Shown here in pieces: positions 27,577-35,615 of a stretch of DNA of 64,000 nt (position 1 is the stretch's first letter; each line of letters starts with the position of its first letter). A program made the translations under genes and the position numbers. The notes below the pieces were generated by a model that did no database searches, was not told the DNA's origin, and saw nothing but the letters and a program-made list of their open reading frames with translations. This stretch comes from Bacteroidota bacterium (lineage in GTDB: Bacteria > Bacteroidota > Bacteroidia > Chitinophagales > Saprospiraceae). The DNA lies in the NCBI GenBank assembly GCA_030147525.1, contig JASBVF010000043.1:43721-107720 (forward strand). Direction: 5' to 3'.

Positions 27577-30117
27577 ATGCTTAAAAAAATATCATTTGCC
27601 CTTTCGCTTTTGGTGCTGGCTGCAACCGCTCAGGCTCAGTCCGGCATCCAATCCCCCGACGAATTCCTGACGCATAAAATCGGGAGTCAATTCACCGAAC
27701 ACAGCCAACTCGTCGCCTACTACCGCCATGTCGCTGCCAACAGCGACCGGGTGCAGCTCGTCGAGTTTGGCCGTACGAACCAGGAGCGGCCGCAGATCCT
27801 CGCCATTGTCAGCACGCCGGAGAACCTGCGCCGCATCGAGGACATCCGGCTGAACAACCTGCGCAATGCCGGCCTCGCCGCCGGTCAGCCCGACAATTCG
27901 AATCCCGTGGCTATCGTCTGGCTGGGTTTCAGCGTGCATGGCAACGAAGCCGCCGGCTCCGAAGCGTCCATGCCGGTGCTCTACGAACTCACCAATCCCG
28001 CCAACCGGGAGACTTCCGAGTGGCTGAAAAATACGGTCGTGCTCATCGAGCCGAGCGTGAACCCGGACGGCTACAGCCGCTACACCTCGTGGTACCGGCA
28101 GGCCAGCCCGGCCAAACCCGACCCGAATCCACGTGCCCGTGAACACGACGAACCATGGCCTGGCGGACGTGTGAATCACTACCTTTTCGACCTCAACCGG
28201 GACTGGGCCTGGGCCACGCAAGTGGAAAGCCGGAACCGCCTCAAGGTTTACAACCAATGGCTGCCCCACGTGGCTGCTGACCTGCACGAACAGTACTACG
28301 ATTCGCCCTACTACTTCGCCCCGGCGGCGCAGCCCTACCATAAATATTTGACCAAATGGCAGGCTGACTTCCAGGTGGAAATCGGGAAAAACCATGCGAA
28401 GTATTTTGATAAAAACGGCTGGCTCTATTTCACGAAAGAAGTCTTCGACCTGCTCTACCCCAGCTACGGCGACACCTACCCCTGCTTCAACGGCGCCATC
28501 GGCATGACTTACGAGCAGGGAGGCCACTCCCGGGCCGGCCGTGCCATCGAGATGCCCAACCACGATACACTGACCCTCTACGACCGGGTGGCGCACCACA
28601 AAACGACAGCTCTTTCCACGGTGGAAATTTCATCGAAAAACGCCGCTCGCCTGGTGCAGAACTTTGCTGATTTTTATAAAAAATCGGCTACCAACCCGCC
28701 TGGCCCGTACAAAACATACGTGGTGAAGGCTGGCAATCCGCCGCACAAAATCCAGTCGTTCATTACCCTGCTTGGCCGCCACGGCATCAGCTACGGATTG
28801 GCCGGTAAGGCAACGCCCGGACTCAGCGGCTACGACTACTCGACCGGCAAGGAAGCCAAATTCAGCATCGCCGAAAATGATATCATCGTCAGCGCCTACC
28901 AGCCGAAGGGCCTCTTCGCCCAGGCACTGCTTGACCCCGAGGCCGAGGTGGTGGACTCGCTGACCTACGACATCACGGCGTGGTCGCTCATCCATGCGCA
29001 AGGTCTCGAAGGCTTCGCTACGAAGCAGCGGGTGGACCACTCTGGCAGCTACAGTATGGTGTCCAATGCGCCGCCATTCGTCGTGACGGAAACACCCTAC
29101 GCCTACGCCGCACCGTGGAATTCCATGCAGAGCGCCCGTTTTCTCGCCGATGTTTTGAAAAACGGCGTGGTCGTCCGCTACGCAGAGCAGGCCTTCACCG
29201 TGGAAGGCAAATTGTGGCCGGCCGGAACGCTCGTTATCACACAGGCCGATAACCGTAAACTGGAGGATTTCGATGAAAAAGTGCAGGCGGCATCCACCCG
29301 CCTCGATCATCCAATCACGCCCGTCAGCACCGGCTTCGTCGATTCGGGACGGGACTTCGGCTCCGATGCCATGCGCCTGATCGAGCCGCCGAAAGTGCTG
29401 GTGCTTTCCGGTGAAAAAACGTACAACAACGAATTCGGACAGGTGTGGTTTTATTTCGATAAGGACGTCGAATACCCCGCCACCATCGTGGATGCGGGCG
29501 ACTTTCCCGGCATCGATTTGAAAGATTACAATACGCTCGTGCTGCCGGAGGGCCGTTTCAGCTTTGACTCTGCTACGATCGACAAGCTTAGCGACTGGAT
29601 TTCGGGCGGTGGCCGACTGATCGCACTTGGCGCCGCCAACCGGGGTTTGGCTGACCAGAAAGGTTTCAACCTCGCCAAATTCGCCAAGGATGCTGACAAG
29701 GAGAAAGAAAAAACCGAAGCCGAACAAATCGCCCTCGACCACCGCACCGCACTCTACAAAGACCGGGTGCGCAACTCGCTGATGGACAACATGCCGGGCG
29801 CCGTGGTAAGGGTCAAAATGGACAAATCGCACCCTTTGGCTTTCGGCCTCAAGGATTACTTTTTTTCATTGAAAACCAATGACTTGCGTTACGATCTACT
29901 GAAAAATGCCTGGAACGTGGGCTACCTCGAAGAGGACTACCTCTCGCATGGTTTCATCGGCAGCAATTTGAAGAAAAAACTGAAAAACACGGCCGTCTTT
30001 GCCGTACAGGGCAAGGGCCGTGGCCAGGTCGTTTACCTCGTGGACAACCCGCTGTTCCGCTCGTTCTGGGAGGAAGGAAAGTTGCTGTTCAGCAATGCGG
30101 TGTTTTTGGTGAATTAG
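27577..30117 (+). CDS. Secreted M14-family zinc carboxypeptidase
   Basis: 846 residues from the ATG at 27577, where the signal peptide MLKKISFALSLLVLAATAQAQ begins; the earlier GTG start at 27523 is unlikely. The peptidase domain is N-terminal: zinc ligands H121 and E124 in SVHGNEAAG and H237 in VAADLHEQ, with DLNRDWAW and YEQGGHSRAG typical of this group. The C-terminal half has a glutamine-amidotransferase-like (ThuA-like) beta/alpha pattern (VLVLSGEKTYNNEFGQVWFY, LKDYNTLVLPEG) and a helix-rich end. It should trim C-terminal residues from peptides in the periplasm or outside. The stop codon lies in a hairpin repeat. Codon use is more GC-rich than in the amylase region. Confidence 0.92.
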   Translation: MLKKISFALSLLVLAATAQAQSGIQSPDEFLTHKIGSQFTEHSQLVAYYRHVAANSDRVQLVEFGRTNQERPQILAIVSTPENLRRIEDIRLNNLRNAGLAAGQPDNSNPVAIVWLGFSVHGNEAAGSEASMPVLYELTNPANRETSEWLKNTVVLIEPSVNPDGYSRYTSWYRQASPAKPDPNPRAREHDEPWPGGRVNHYLFDLNRDWAWATQVESRNRLKVYNQWLPHVAADLHEQYYDSPYYFAPAAQPYHKYLTKWQADFQVEIGKNHAKYFDKNGWLYFTKEVFDLLYPSYGDTYPCFNGAIGMTYEQGGHSRAGRAIEMPNHDTLTLYDRVAHHKTTALSTVEISSKNAARLVQNFADFYKKSATNPPGPYKTYVVKAGNPPHKIQSFITLLGRHGISYGLAGKATPGLSGYDYSTGKEAKFSIAENDIIVSAYQPKGLFAQALLDPEAEVVDSLTYDITAWSLIHAQGLEGFATKQRVDHSGSYSMVSNAPPFVVTETPYAYAAPWNSMQSARFLADVLKNGVVVRYAEQAFTVEGKLWPAGTLVITQADNRKLEDFDEKVQAASTRLDHPITPVSTGFVDSGRDFGSDAMRLIEPPKVLVLSGEKTYNNEFGQVWFYFDKDVEYPATIVDAGDFPGIDLKDYNTLVLPEGRFSFDSATIDKLSDWISGGGRLIALGAANRGLADQKGFNLAKFAKDADKEKEKTEAEQIALDHRTALYKDRVRNSLMDNMPGAVVRVKMDKSHPLAFGLKDYFFSLKTNDLRYDLLKNAWNVGYLEEDYLSHGFIGSNLKKKLKNTAVFAVQGKGRGQVVYLVDNPLFRSFWEEGKLLFSNAVFLVN

Positions 30118-30187
30118 TGAACTGGTGAATTAGTGAATTGGGAGTACCGTCTCAACCAATTCACTAATTCACCAATTTACCAATCCC
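30107..30187. repeat. Word-like inverted repeat (GGTGAATTAGTGAATTGG family) at the end of the M14 gene
   Basis: Arm 30107-30142 is GGTGAATTAGTGAACTGG-type words and contains the peptidase TAG stop (30115-30117). Arm 30153-30187 is its complement (CCAATTCACTAATTCACC). The loop is about 10 nt. It lies between converging genes but has no T-run. Confidence 0.85.
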
Positions 30188-30192
30188 CATTT

Positions 30193-31524
30193 TCACACCA
30201 CCGGCTCCCATCCCGGTTCGTATTCCCTGCTCCAGTATTGCATTGCTTCCCGGTCGCCGATGATGTGGCCGTTGCGCTGGTCGATGTTCAGCACCCGGCC
30301 CGTCTTCCAGGCGATATTGCCGAGCTGGCACATGAGTATGCTTTTGTGGCCTTCGGCAATGGGGCTGCTGCTGGGCTTGCCCGTCCGGATGGCTTCCAGG
30401 AAATTTTTGATGTGAACGCCGTCCAGGTTGGCGTCCGGGCTGGTCGTGTTGGTAGAGCTGCCGGCAACTGCCTCGCCGTGTTTCACCTCCTTGATGAGTT
30501 TTGCAGGCTGGTCGTTGTTGAAAACTTTGTAGCCATTGCCGACGACGATCATCGTGCCTTTTTCACCGTAAAAAATATTGCCCCGCCCGTCGCCCTCGAT
30601 GGGGTGAACGTTGCAACTACGACCCTCCCAGGTCATCGTGCGGCCGTCCTCGAAGTCGTAGTTGATGACCATCGTGTCGGGGAATTCCCAGTCGTCGTGA
30701 TAGTGATAGCGCCCGCCGGAAGCGACGATTCTGGTGGGAAAATCCACGCCCATGCCCCAGCGCATGACGTCGATCTCATGGGTGCCGTTGTTGAGTGCCT
30801 CTCCGGTACCCCAGTGCCAGAACCAGTGCCAGTTGTACGGGTGGACGTTGTCACGGTAAGCCGTGCGGGGAGCGGGGCCTTGCCAGAGTTCCCAGTCGAG
30901 ACCGGGCGGCACGGGCGCCACCTTGCCGAAACCGATGGGCTGGCGGTTGTTGGCGTACCAGCCTTTGGTGAAATACACCTTGCCGATGATGCCGCCCCGC
31001 AATTCCTCCATCGCCGTGACAACGTTGGGCCAGGAGCGGCGCTGGTTTCCCATGTGGATGATGCGTTTGTGCCTGCGTTCTGCCTCGATGAGCAATTCGC
31101 CTTCACGGGGGTTGTGACTGCACGGTTTTTCGAGGTAAACGTGTTTGCCCGCCTTCACGCCGAGGATGGCAGCGGGTGCATGCCAGTGATCGGGAGTGGC
31201 AACGACGATGGCGTCCACATCTTTGTTTTCGAGGATTTTACGAATGTCTTTTTCGCCCTTCGGTGTGCGTTTTTGGAGCTTCGCAACACCGGCGATGCAG
31301 TTGTCGAGGTAATCCTGCTGCACGTCGCATATGTAGCTGACTTCGGTATCAGGTTGCTGCGCAAAATTTTCTGCCAGGGCCATTCCCCGGCTGCGCACAC
31401 CCATGACGGCTACATTGATTTTTTTGGAGGGCATGCCGTTGGCAAAAAACGGCACGGGCTGGATAGCCACGGCAGCACCTGCCAACGCTGTATTTTTGAT
31501 GAAATCTCGTCTTGTTTTTTTCAT
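30193..31524 (-). CDS. Tat-exported Gfo/Idh/MocA-family oxidoreductase
   Basis: 443 residues. A twin-arginine signal (KKTRRDFIKNTALAGAAVA) directs folded export with bound nucleotide. The Rossmann part starts INVAVMGVRSRGM and includes VDAIVVATPDHWHAP and YLEKPCSHNPREGE, with the EKP lysine expected of the family. The C-terminal part has WHWFWHWGTGEALNNGTHEIDVMRW, usual in secreted Bacteroidota members. Such enzymes oxidise or epimerise sugar units, often at C3. It lies at the 3' end of an operon with a DUF1080 gene, which fits a 3-keto-glycoside pathway. Confidence 0.93.
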   Translation of the reverse strand: MKKTRRDFIKNTALAGAAVAIQPVPFFANGMPSKKINVAVMGVRSRGMALAENFAQQPDTEVSYICDVQQDYLDNCIAGVAKLQKRTPKGEKDIRKILENKDVDAIVVATPDHWHAPAAILGVKAGKHVYLEKPCSHNPREGELLIEAERRHKRIIHMGNQRRSWPNVVTAMEELRGGIIGKVYFTKGWYANNRQPIGFGKVAPVPPGLDWELWQGPAPRTAYRDNVHPYNWHWFWHWGTGEALNNGTHEIDVMRWGMGVDFPTRIVASGGRYHYHDDWEFPDTMVINYDFEDGRTMTWEGRSCNVHPIEGDGRGNIFYGEKGTMIVVGNGYKVFNNDQPAKLIKEVKHGEAVAGSSTNTTSPDANLDGVHIKNFLEAIRTGKPSSSPIAEGHKSILMCQLGNIAWKTGRVLNIDQRNGHIIGDREAMQYWSREYEPGWEPVV

Positions 31525-31545
31525 GATCCTGTCTTTTGAAATGAG

Positions 31546-31845
31546 TTATTTTTTCTTCGATTTATTCCCCGCCAAAAATCCCCAACCACCGGAAGCGAGC
31601 AGAAAACCAAGGTCGTACCAGCCGCCCTTGTTGTTGACGGCGTAGATGGCTACACTATCGTCGAACAGGCTGGTGATAAAGCTGACCGGGGTGATGAAAC
31701 CGTGCAGCAGGCCGTAGAAAAAACCGTACTGTTTGCCAACCAGGCACTCTTGCACAGGCTCAGTTTTGGCACAGGAAAAAAGCAGGGTTGCTATCAGCAG
31801 CATACCGGCGAAGAGGAGGAGTTTGGATGTTGGATTGTTTTTCAT
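31546..31845 (-). CDS. Small lipoprotein of unknown function
   Basis: 99 residues with a lipoprotein signal (LLLFAGMLLIATLLFSC). The segment QYGFFYGLLHGFITPVSFI is hydrophobic, and the C-terminus is Gly-rich and ends NKSKKK. It resembles small membrane proteins of unnamed Bacteroidota families seen near sugar-oxidising genes. It lies between the DUF1080 gene (15 nt upstream) and the Gfo/Idh gene (21 nt), so it is very likely in their operon. I cannot assign a role. Confidence 0.75.
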   Translation of the reverse strand: MKNNPTSKLLLFAGMLLIATLLFSCAKTEPVQECLVGKQYGFFYGLLHGFITPVSFITSLFDDSVAIYAVNNKGGWYDLGFLLASGGWGFLAGNKSKKK

Positions 31846-31860
31846 GACTATTTTTTAAAG

Positions 31861-33228
31861 TTAAAATTCCCTGATTTTGATGCTCCGGAACGAGACTTCA
31901 TTCCCGTGGTCCTGCAGCAGGATATGGCCCTGCGGCCAGTCGCCGAAGCCTGGCCAGACTTTGTACTTGCTGTAAGCCACAAGTGCTCGGAACATGGGGG
32001 TGTTGCGCTCGTATTCCACGGTTTTGAACCCGTTTAGCCAGTGCTCCACATGGTTGCCGTGTACGACAATGCGGGCCTGGTTCCATTCGCCAATGCCACG
32101 GAACTCCTTGCCTCGGGTGGGCACGGAGAGATTTTCAGCGGGGATGAGGTCGTAGAGGGCGCCTAACTTACGATTGCCTTTCACGCCCATTTCTGCGTCA
32201 GGATGTTTGGCGTCGTCGAGAATCTGGAATTCGCAGCCGATGGCCGAGCCTTCGCCCTTGTTCAGTTCCGGTTGCACGAAATATTTGATGCCGGAGTTGG
32301 CGCCTTCGGTGATTTTGAATTCCAGTTTTAACTCAAAACTGCTGAACTGATTTTTGGTAACAATGTCGCCGCCGCCGGTGGATTCTCCGCCGCCGGTGGC
32401 AAGTACTTTCAGCACGCCATCCTGCATCGTCCAGCCTTTTTGTGGAAAATTTTCGGCACGGGCGCTGCGCCAGCCATTCGAGGTTTTACCATCCCAAAGC
32501 ATGCGCCAGCCTTTGCGTATTTCGTTGTCTGTCAAAGTATTGGCCACAAAATTTTGCTCCGCAACGCTAGGCTGCATGGGCCAGCGTTCGGCCTCCAAAC
32601 CCTCTGTTTTGATGCGGATGTTGCGCCAGCGAATTTCACGCCCCGCCTCGTCTTTGTTGCCGATGGAGTGGACCTGCAGACCGATGAAGCCCGAGGGGGT
32701 AAGATCGTCCACGAGATTGGCAGTGTTCACGCCGTTTACCCAGATTCGGATTTCGTGACCGATAGCTTCGATACGGTACTGGTTCCAGTCCCCATTTTTA
32801 AAAGCACGCCGCCCCGCCTCGTTTTCGGTGAGTGGACAGAGCCAACCCCGCCGCTGCTCGTCGTAAATGCCGCCGCTGAAAGCTCTCGGCGATGGATCGA
32901 TTTCAGCCTGGTAGCCATGAACAACGCCGTTGCGGTAGTCCGGGCGGCTGTTGCTGCGAAACTGAATGCCGGAGTTGAGGGCCGGATCTACCATCACCTC
33001 CAGTTCGAGAATGAAGTTGCCGTAATCTTTCTCGGTGCAGAGGAAAGTGTTAGGCGTGCCCATTTTGGTAACACCCACAATCTGGTCATTTTCGATTCGG
33101 TACTCAGCCTGCCCATTTAGCTTTTTCCAGTCGGAGAAATCTTTACCGTTGAAGAGAGGTTGCCAACCGGATTGTGCAAATAGGGGCAGGGTCAGCAAAA
33201 GCAGGATGTGTGTGAGTGTTGATTTCAT
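31861..33228 (-). CDS. Secreted protein with two DUF1080 (3-keto-disaccharide hydrolase) domains
   Basis: 455 residues from the ATG at 33228, where the signal peptide ([14 protein letters not shown]) begins. Domain 1 starts [19 protein letters not shown], then [20 protein letters not shown]. Domain 2 starts [15 protein letters not shown], then [20 protein letters not shown]. Both keep the LF/LW-GK-W motif and the E-x-NSGI motif. DUF1080 domains are known or predicted to cleave 3-keto-glycosides or bind glycans. It leads the operon that ends with the Gfo/Idh oxidoreductase. The two domains are divergent, so an ancient duplication is likely. Confidence 0.92.
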   Translation of the reverse strand: MKSTLTHILLLLTLPLFAQSGWQPLFNGKDFSDWKKLNGQAEYRIENDQIVGVTKMGTPNTFLCTEKDYGNFILELEVMVDPALNSGIQFRSNSRPDYRNGVVHGYQAEIDPSPRAFSGGIYDEQRRGWLCPLTENEAGRRAFKNGDWNQYRIEAIGHEIRIWVNGVNTANLVDDLTPSGFIGLQVHSIGNKDEAGREIRWRNIRIKTEGLEAERWPMQPSVAEQNFVANTLTDNEIRKGWRMLWDGKTSNGWRSARAENFPQKGWTMQDGVLKVLATGGGESTGGGDIVTKNQFSSFELKLEFKITEGANSGIKYFVQPELNKGEGSAIGCEFQILDDAKHPDAEMGVKGNRKLGALYDLIPAENLSVPTRGKEFRGIGEWNQARIVVHGNHVEHWLNGFKTVEYERNTPMFRALVAYSKYKVWPGFGDWPQGHILLQDHGNEVSFRSIKIREF

Positions 33229-33357
33229 GATTTGTTTTTGAAAAAATGAATTTGCCAAAGCTAAAGCACGAGGGCTTACTTTCCAAAAAACCTTCCTGCC
33301 AGATCACTGTTAGATTCCTGAAAGTTTTCCCTGATCGCATTTGACGCAAATTATTTT

Positions 33358-33897
33358 ATGAAACTCCACAAACTTTACGACCTCCGCCCCCGTGAGCTGA
33401 AAGAAATTTACGCATCGCTTGGCGGAAAATATGACTACCGGGATCGCCTCTCCAGAGATGGTACCGGCTCACCCAGGCTTTACTACCTTGGCGGCCATCC
33501 GGAGATTGACGAACTGCGCAGCCGGGCAGTTGACGAGCTGCGAATCAATTTCGAAGAATTCAAAAACGGCCTCATGGTAGGCATCACAGAACGCACCAAC
33601 CCCTACATCCTGCCACTCAGACCGGAAGAGGTCCGCCGGATTTCAATTGTTTTATCGAAAGAAAAAATACTGCCGAGAGAAGGCTCCCTGTTCAACTGGT
33701 TGCTGCGCAAAGGCGTAAAAATCTCGACCGCCCAGTTTTTCGCCCGCTCCGGAGAGCATGAAGAGAGCCGGACGGATTTCGTTTTGGAAACCGCTGAATT
33801 TTCTATCCGCTGCTGGACGACCGCACGGGAGTTCAGACCATTGAAGGTCTTTTTTGAAAAATCCAGGCTGAATTACCTGCTGGAAACTGAGACGTGA
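33358..33897 (+). CDS. Hypothetical protein, 179 residues
   Basis: No named family recognised. The protein starts MKLHKLYDLRPRELKEIYAS, has no signal peptide or membrane segment, and is rich in Arg, Glu and Leu with predicted alternating helices. The middle contains YLGGHPEIDELRSRAVDELR and EEVRRISIVLSKEK. It is transcribed alone, divergent from the DUF1080 operon. Codon use looks like its neighbours. It is probably cytosolic. Confidence 0.7.
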   Translation: MKLHKLYDLRPRELKEIYASLGGKYDYRDRLSRDGTGSPRLYYLGGHPEIDELRSRAVDELRINFEEFKNGLMVGITERTNPYILPLRPEEVRRISIVLSKEKILPREGSLFNWLLRKGVKISTAQFFARSGEHEESRTDFVLETAEFSIRCWTTAREFRPLKVFFEKSRLNYLLETET

Positions 33898-33911
33898 AAA
33901 GTGCCGTACCG

Positions 33912-34325
33912 TCAAACTCCGAGTGACTTCACAGCCTTTTCAAACTCATCCGCCCGAAGATAAATGACATAGCCAAACTGGCCAGCCCCATCCGTTACGC
34001 CGTGCGCTGCCGAGATGTTGACTCCTGATTTGTAAAGTTTCATGTGCACGTCCGTCAAAGCTCCCAGCTCATCATTGCCCTGAATGAGCAAAGCTTTGTG
34101 AGGCCCGTCGGGCCGCTGGCCTGCGAGCTTGACCTCTTTCATCAATTTGTAGGAATCATCGGGAAAAACGGTGAGTTGCGTGTTATCGGGACTGAGAGGG
34201 ATGGCTGCGAAAGCCGCCATGTTGATGCCAAGATTTTTGAGTTCCCTTAGTAGTTTGTAGGCTTCGCCTGGTTGGTCCTGTACCTTCAGGTTGTAGTATT
34301 CTATTTTTTTGATCCGGTATGACAT
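33912..34325 (-). CDS. Tandem ACT-domain protein
   Basis: 137 residues. Two ACT-like beta-alpha-beta units are visible: KIEYYNLKVQDQPGEAYKLL (about 6-70) and KALLIQGNDELGALTDVHMK (about 78-137), each with the conserved D/E-x-PG or E-x-GAL turn. There is no enzyme domain, so a small regulatory protein that binds an amino acid is likely. The start is clear. It converges on the hypothetical gene ending at 33897. Similar proteins are widespread, with no settled function. Confidence 0.82.
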   Translation of the reverse strand: MSYRIKKIEYYNLKVQDQPGEAYKLLRELKNLGINMAAFAAIPLSPDNTQLTVFPDDSYKLMKEVKLAGQRPDGPHKALLIQGNDELGALTDVHMKLYKSGVNISAAHGVTDGAGQFGYVIYLRADEFEKAVKSLGV

Positions 34326-34641
34326 TGTTATGTTGGTTTAGCTGATGAAAAATATACCCAGCTCGGATGTACCGGACTGGAAATAGAATCGGAGACGACG
34401 GAAAACTGGTTATTTTTTTGGTGGAAAACAATGAGTTTTCGCACCCGGATCAGCTAATGTTTTTCTAAAAATACAGACGGCAGCAGCATGGTTTGAGGAC
34501 GGTTAGAAAAAAGAGAAGGTTGGCTAAACAGCTGACTTTGAAGCAGGAACTACAGGAGAGGTAAATCATTTTTTTCAGTAACTTTCATCACCGCCTCCCT
34601 GAAAGAACGAGCTTAATTTTCGCCCTTTAATTCTTCAGATT
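34326..34641. other. Intergenic region without recognised features
   Basis: 316 bp between the divergent ACT gene and the small barrel gene. It must hold both promoters, but I see no clear box, repeat or hairpin. Confidence 0.4.
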
Positions 34642-35193
34642 ATGGGAAAATTAAGCTTGTCTTTCCTTTTTTGGGCCATTTCGATGGGCCTTGCATGGGG
34701 GCAACACGCTCAATCCGGCGAGGAACATTCCAACAACGTCCACCATTCCGAAAATTTTAAGCACCTGCGAGTAGCAATACTAATCGGACATACCTCTGTT
34801 CCCACAGGAGTCTCCCATGAACACCTGTTCATTCCCTCCTGGGGACTCGATCTGGAGTATTGGGTTAACAGGCAATGGGGGCTCGGCCTCCATAACGATA
34901 TCGAGTTGCACACTTTCGTTGTTGAAGAAAATCACAACGAATACCTGGTGAGGGACTATCCGCTCGTGACAAGCCTGGACGTTCTGTACAAACCCATCAA
35001 AGATTTTGTACTGTTTGCCGGTCCAGGCTATGAAATAGAAAAAAGCGAAAACTTCACACTCGTCCGTTTTGGCGCCGAGTACGAATTCGAGTTGCCAGGC
35101 GGATGGGATTTGTCACCTGCGGTTTTTTATGACACTCGGTTCAATGCATTTGATACTTGGTCGCTGGCCCTGGGCGTTGGCAAGCGGTTTTAG
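34642..35193 (+). CDS. Small outer-membrane beta-barrel-like protein
   Basis: 183 residues. A signal peptide (MGKLSLSFLFWAISMGLAWG) precedes a His-rich stretch (HAQSGEEHSNNVHHSENFKH). The alternating polar/hydrophobic strands include LEYWVNRQWGLGLHNDIELH and LFAGPGYEIEKSENFTLVRF. It ends SLALGVGKRF with a terminal Phe, as outer-membrane barrels do. No named function. The histidines near the N-terminus could bind metal. The last 4 bases overlap the converging DUF5655-like gene. Confidence 0.78.
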   Translation: MGKLSLSFLFWAISMGLAWGQHAQSGEEHSNNVHHSENFKHLRVAILIGHTSVPTGVSHEHLFIPSWGLDLEYWVNRQWGLGLHNDIELHTFVVEENHNEYLVRDYPLVTSLDVLYKPIKDFVLFAGPGYEIEKSENFTLVRFGAEYEFELPGGWDLSPAVFYDTRFNAFDTWSLALGVGKRF

Positions 35194-35603
35194 GCATTGG
35201 TAATCAAGTCATAAGATGCCCGCAGCCACCGCCGCAACTGGTCGTTAATCTCCTCAGGGCTGTCAACGGGCACCACATGAAACACCCGCCGTTTCGAGGT
35301 TTGCAGGAACTTGCTTACCGGCGGCACGTCTTCCAGGTGGTCGAGGAAAAACTCCACGTCGAGGTGATCCCGCTTCACTTTCACGGCGAGGAAGGTGCTT
35401 TTTGTTTTGAAAAAAATCACATCCGGCGGTACCGCTTCCTCTCTGAAATCGCCGAACTGGCTCACTTCACTCACAATTTGAACATACAACTCCCGCAGTG
35501 CTGGCGGGCGTTTTTTAAAAAAGTCCTCCTTCGCCACCAGCCTGCAGGTGTGCGCCTGGTTGGTGTTGCTGAAAGTTCGGGAGCATTTCGGACAGATCCA
35601 CAT
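35190..35603 (-). CDS. DUF5655-like protein with N-terminal zinc-finger-like motif
   Basis: 137 residues. The N-terminus MWICPKCSRTFSNTNQAHTC has a CxxC and a later H-x4-C-like set, which could hold zinc. The rest (KRPPALRELYVQIVSEVSQF, VIFFKTKSTFLAVKVKRDHL, VEFFLDHLED) matches the DUF5655 pattern. Members are small and uncharacterised. It overlaps the converging upstream gene by 4 bp and is followed upstream by the TPR lipoprotein gene in the same direction (12 nt away), so the two could be one transcript. Confidence 0.75.
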   Translation of the reverse strand: MWICPKCSRTFSNTNQAHTCRLVAKEDFFKKRPPALRELYVQIVSEVSQFGDFREEAVPPDVIFFKTKSTFLAVKVKRDHLDVEFFLDHLEDVPPVSKFLQTSKRRVFHVVPVDSPEEINDQLRRWLRASYDLITNA

Positions 35604-35615
35604 GGCTAGCGTTTT

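Noticed and set aside
27592..29832. Long minus-strand ORFs opposite the M14 peptidase (335 and 400 codons)
   Set aside because: The plus strand has a signal peptide, zinc-site motifs and family-wide conservation. The antisense frames are open because of GC-rich codon use and show no protein family.
30133..31539. 468-codon plus-strand ORF opposite the Gfo/Idh gene
   Set aside because: The minus strand holds a twin-arginine signal and the EKP oxidoreductase motif. The plus frame is an open shadow.
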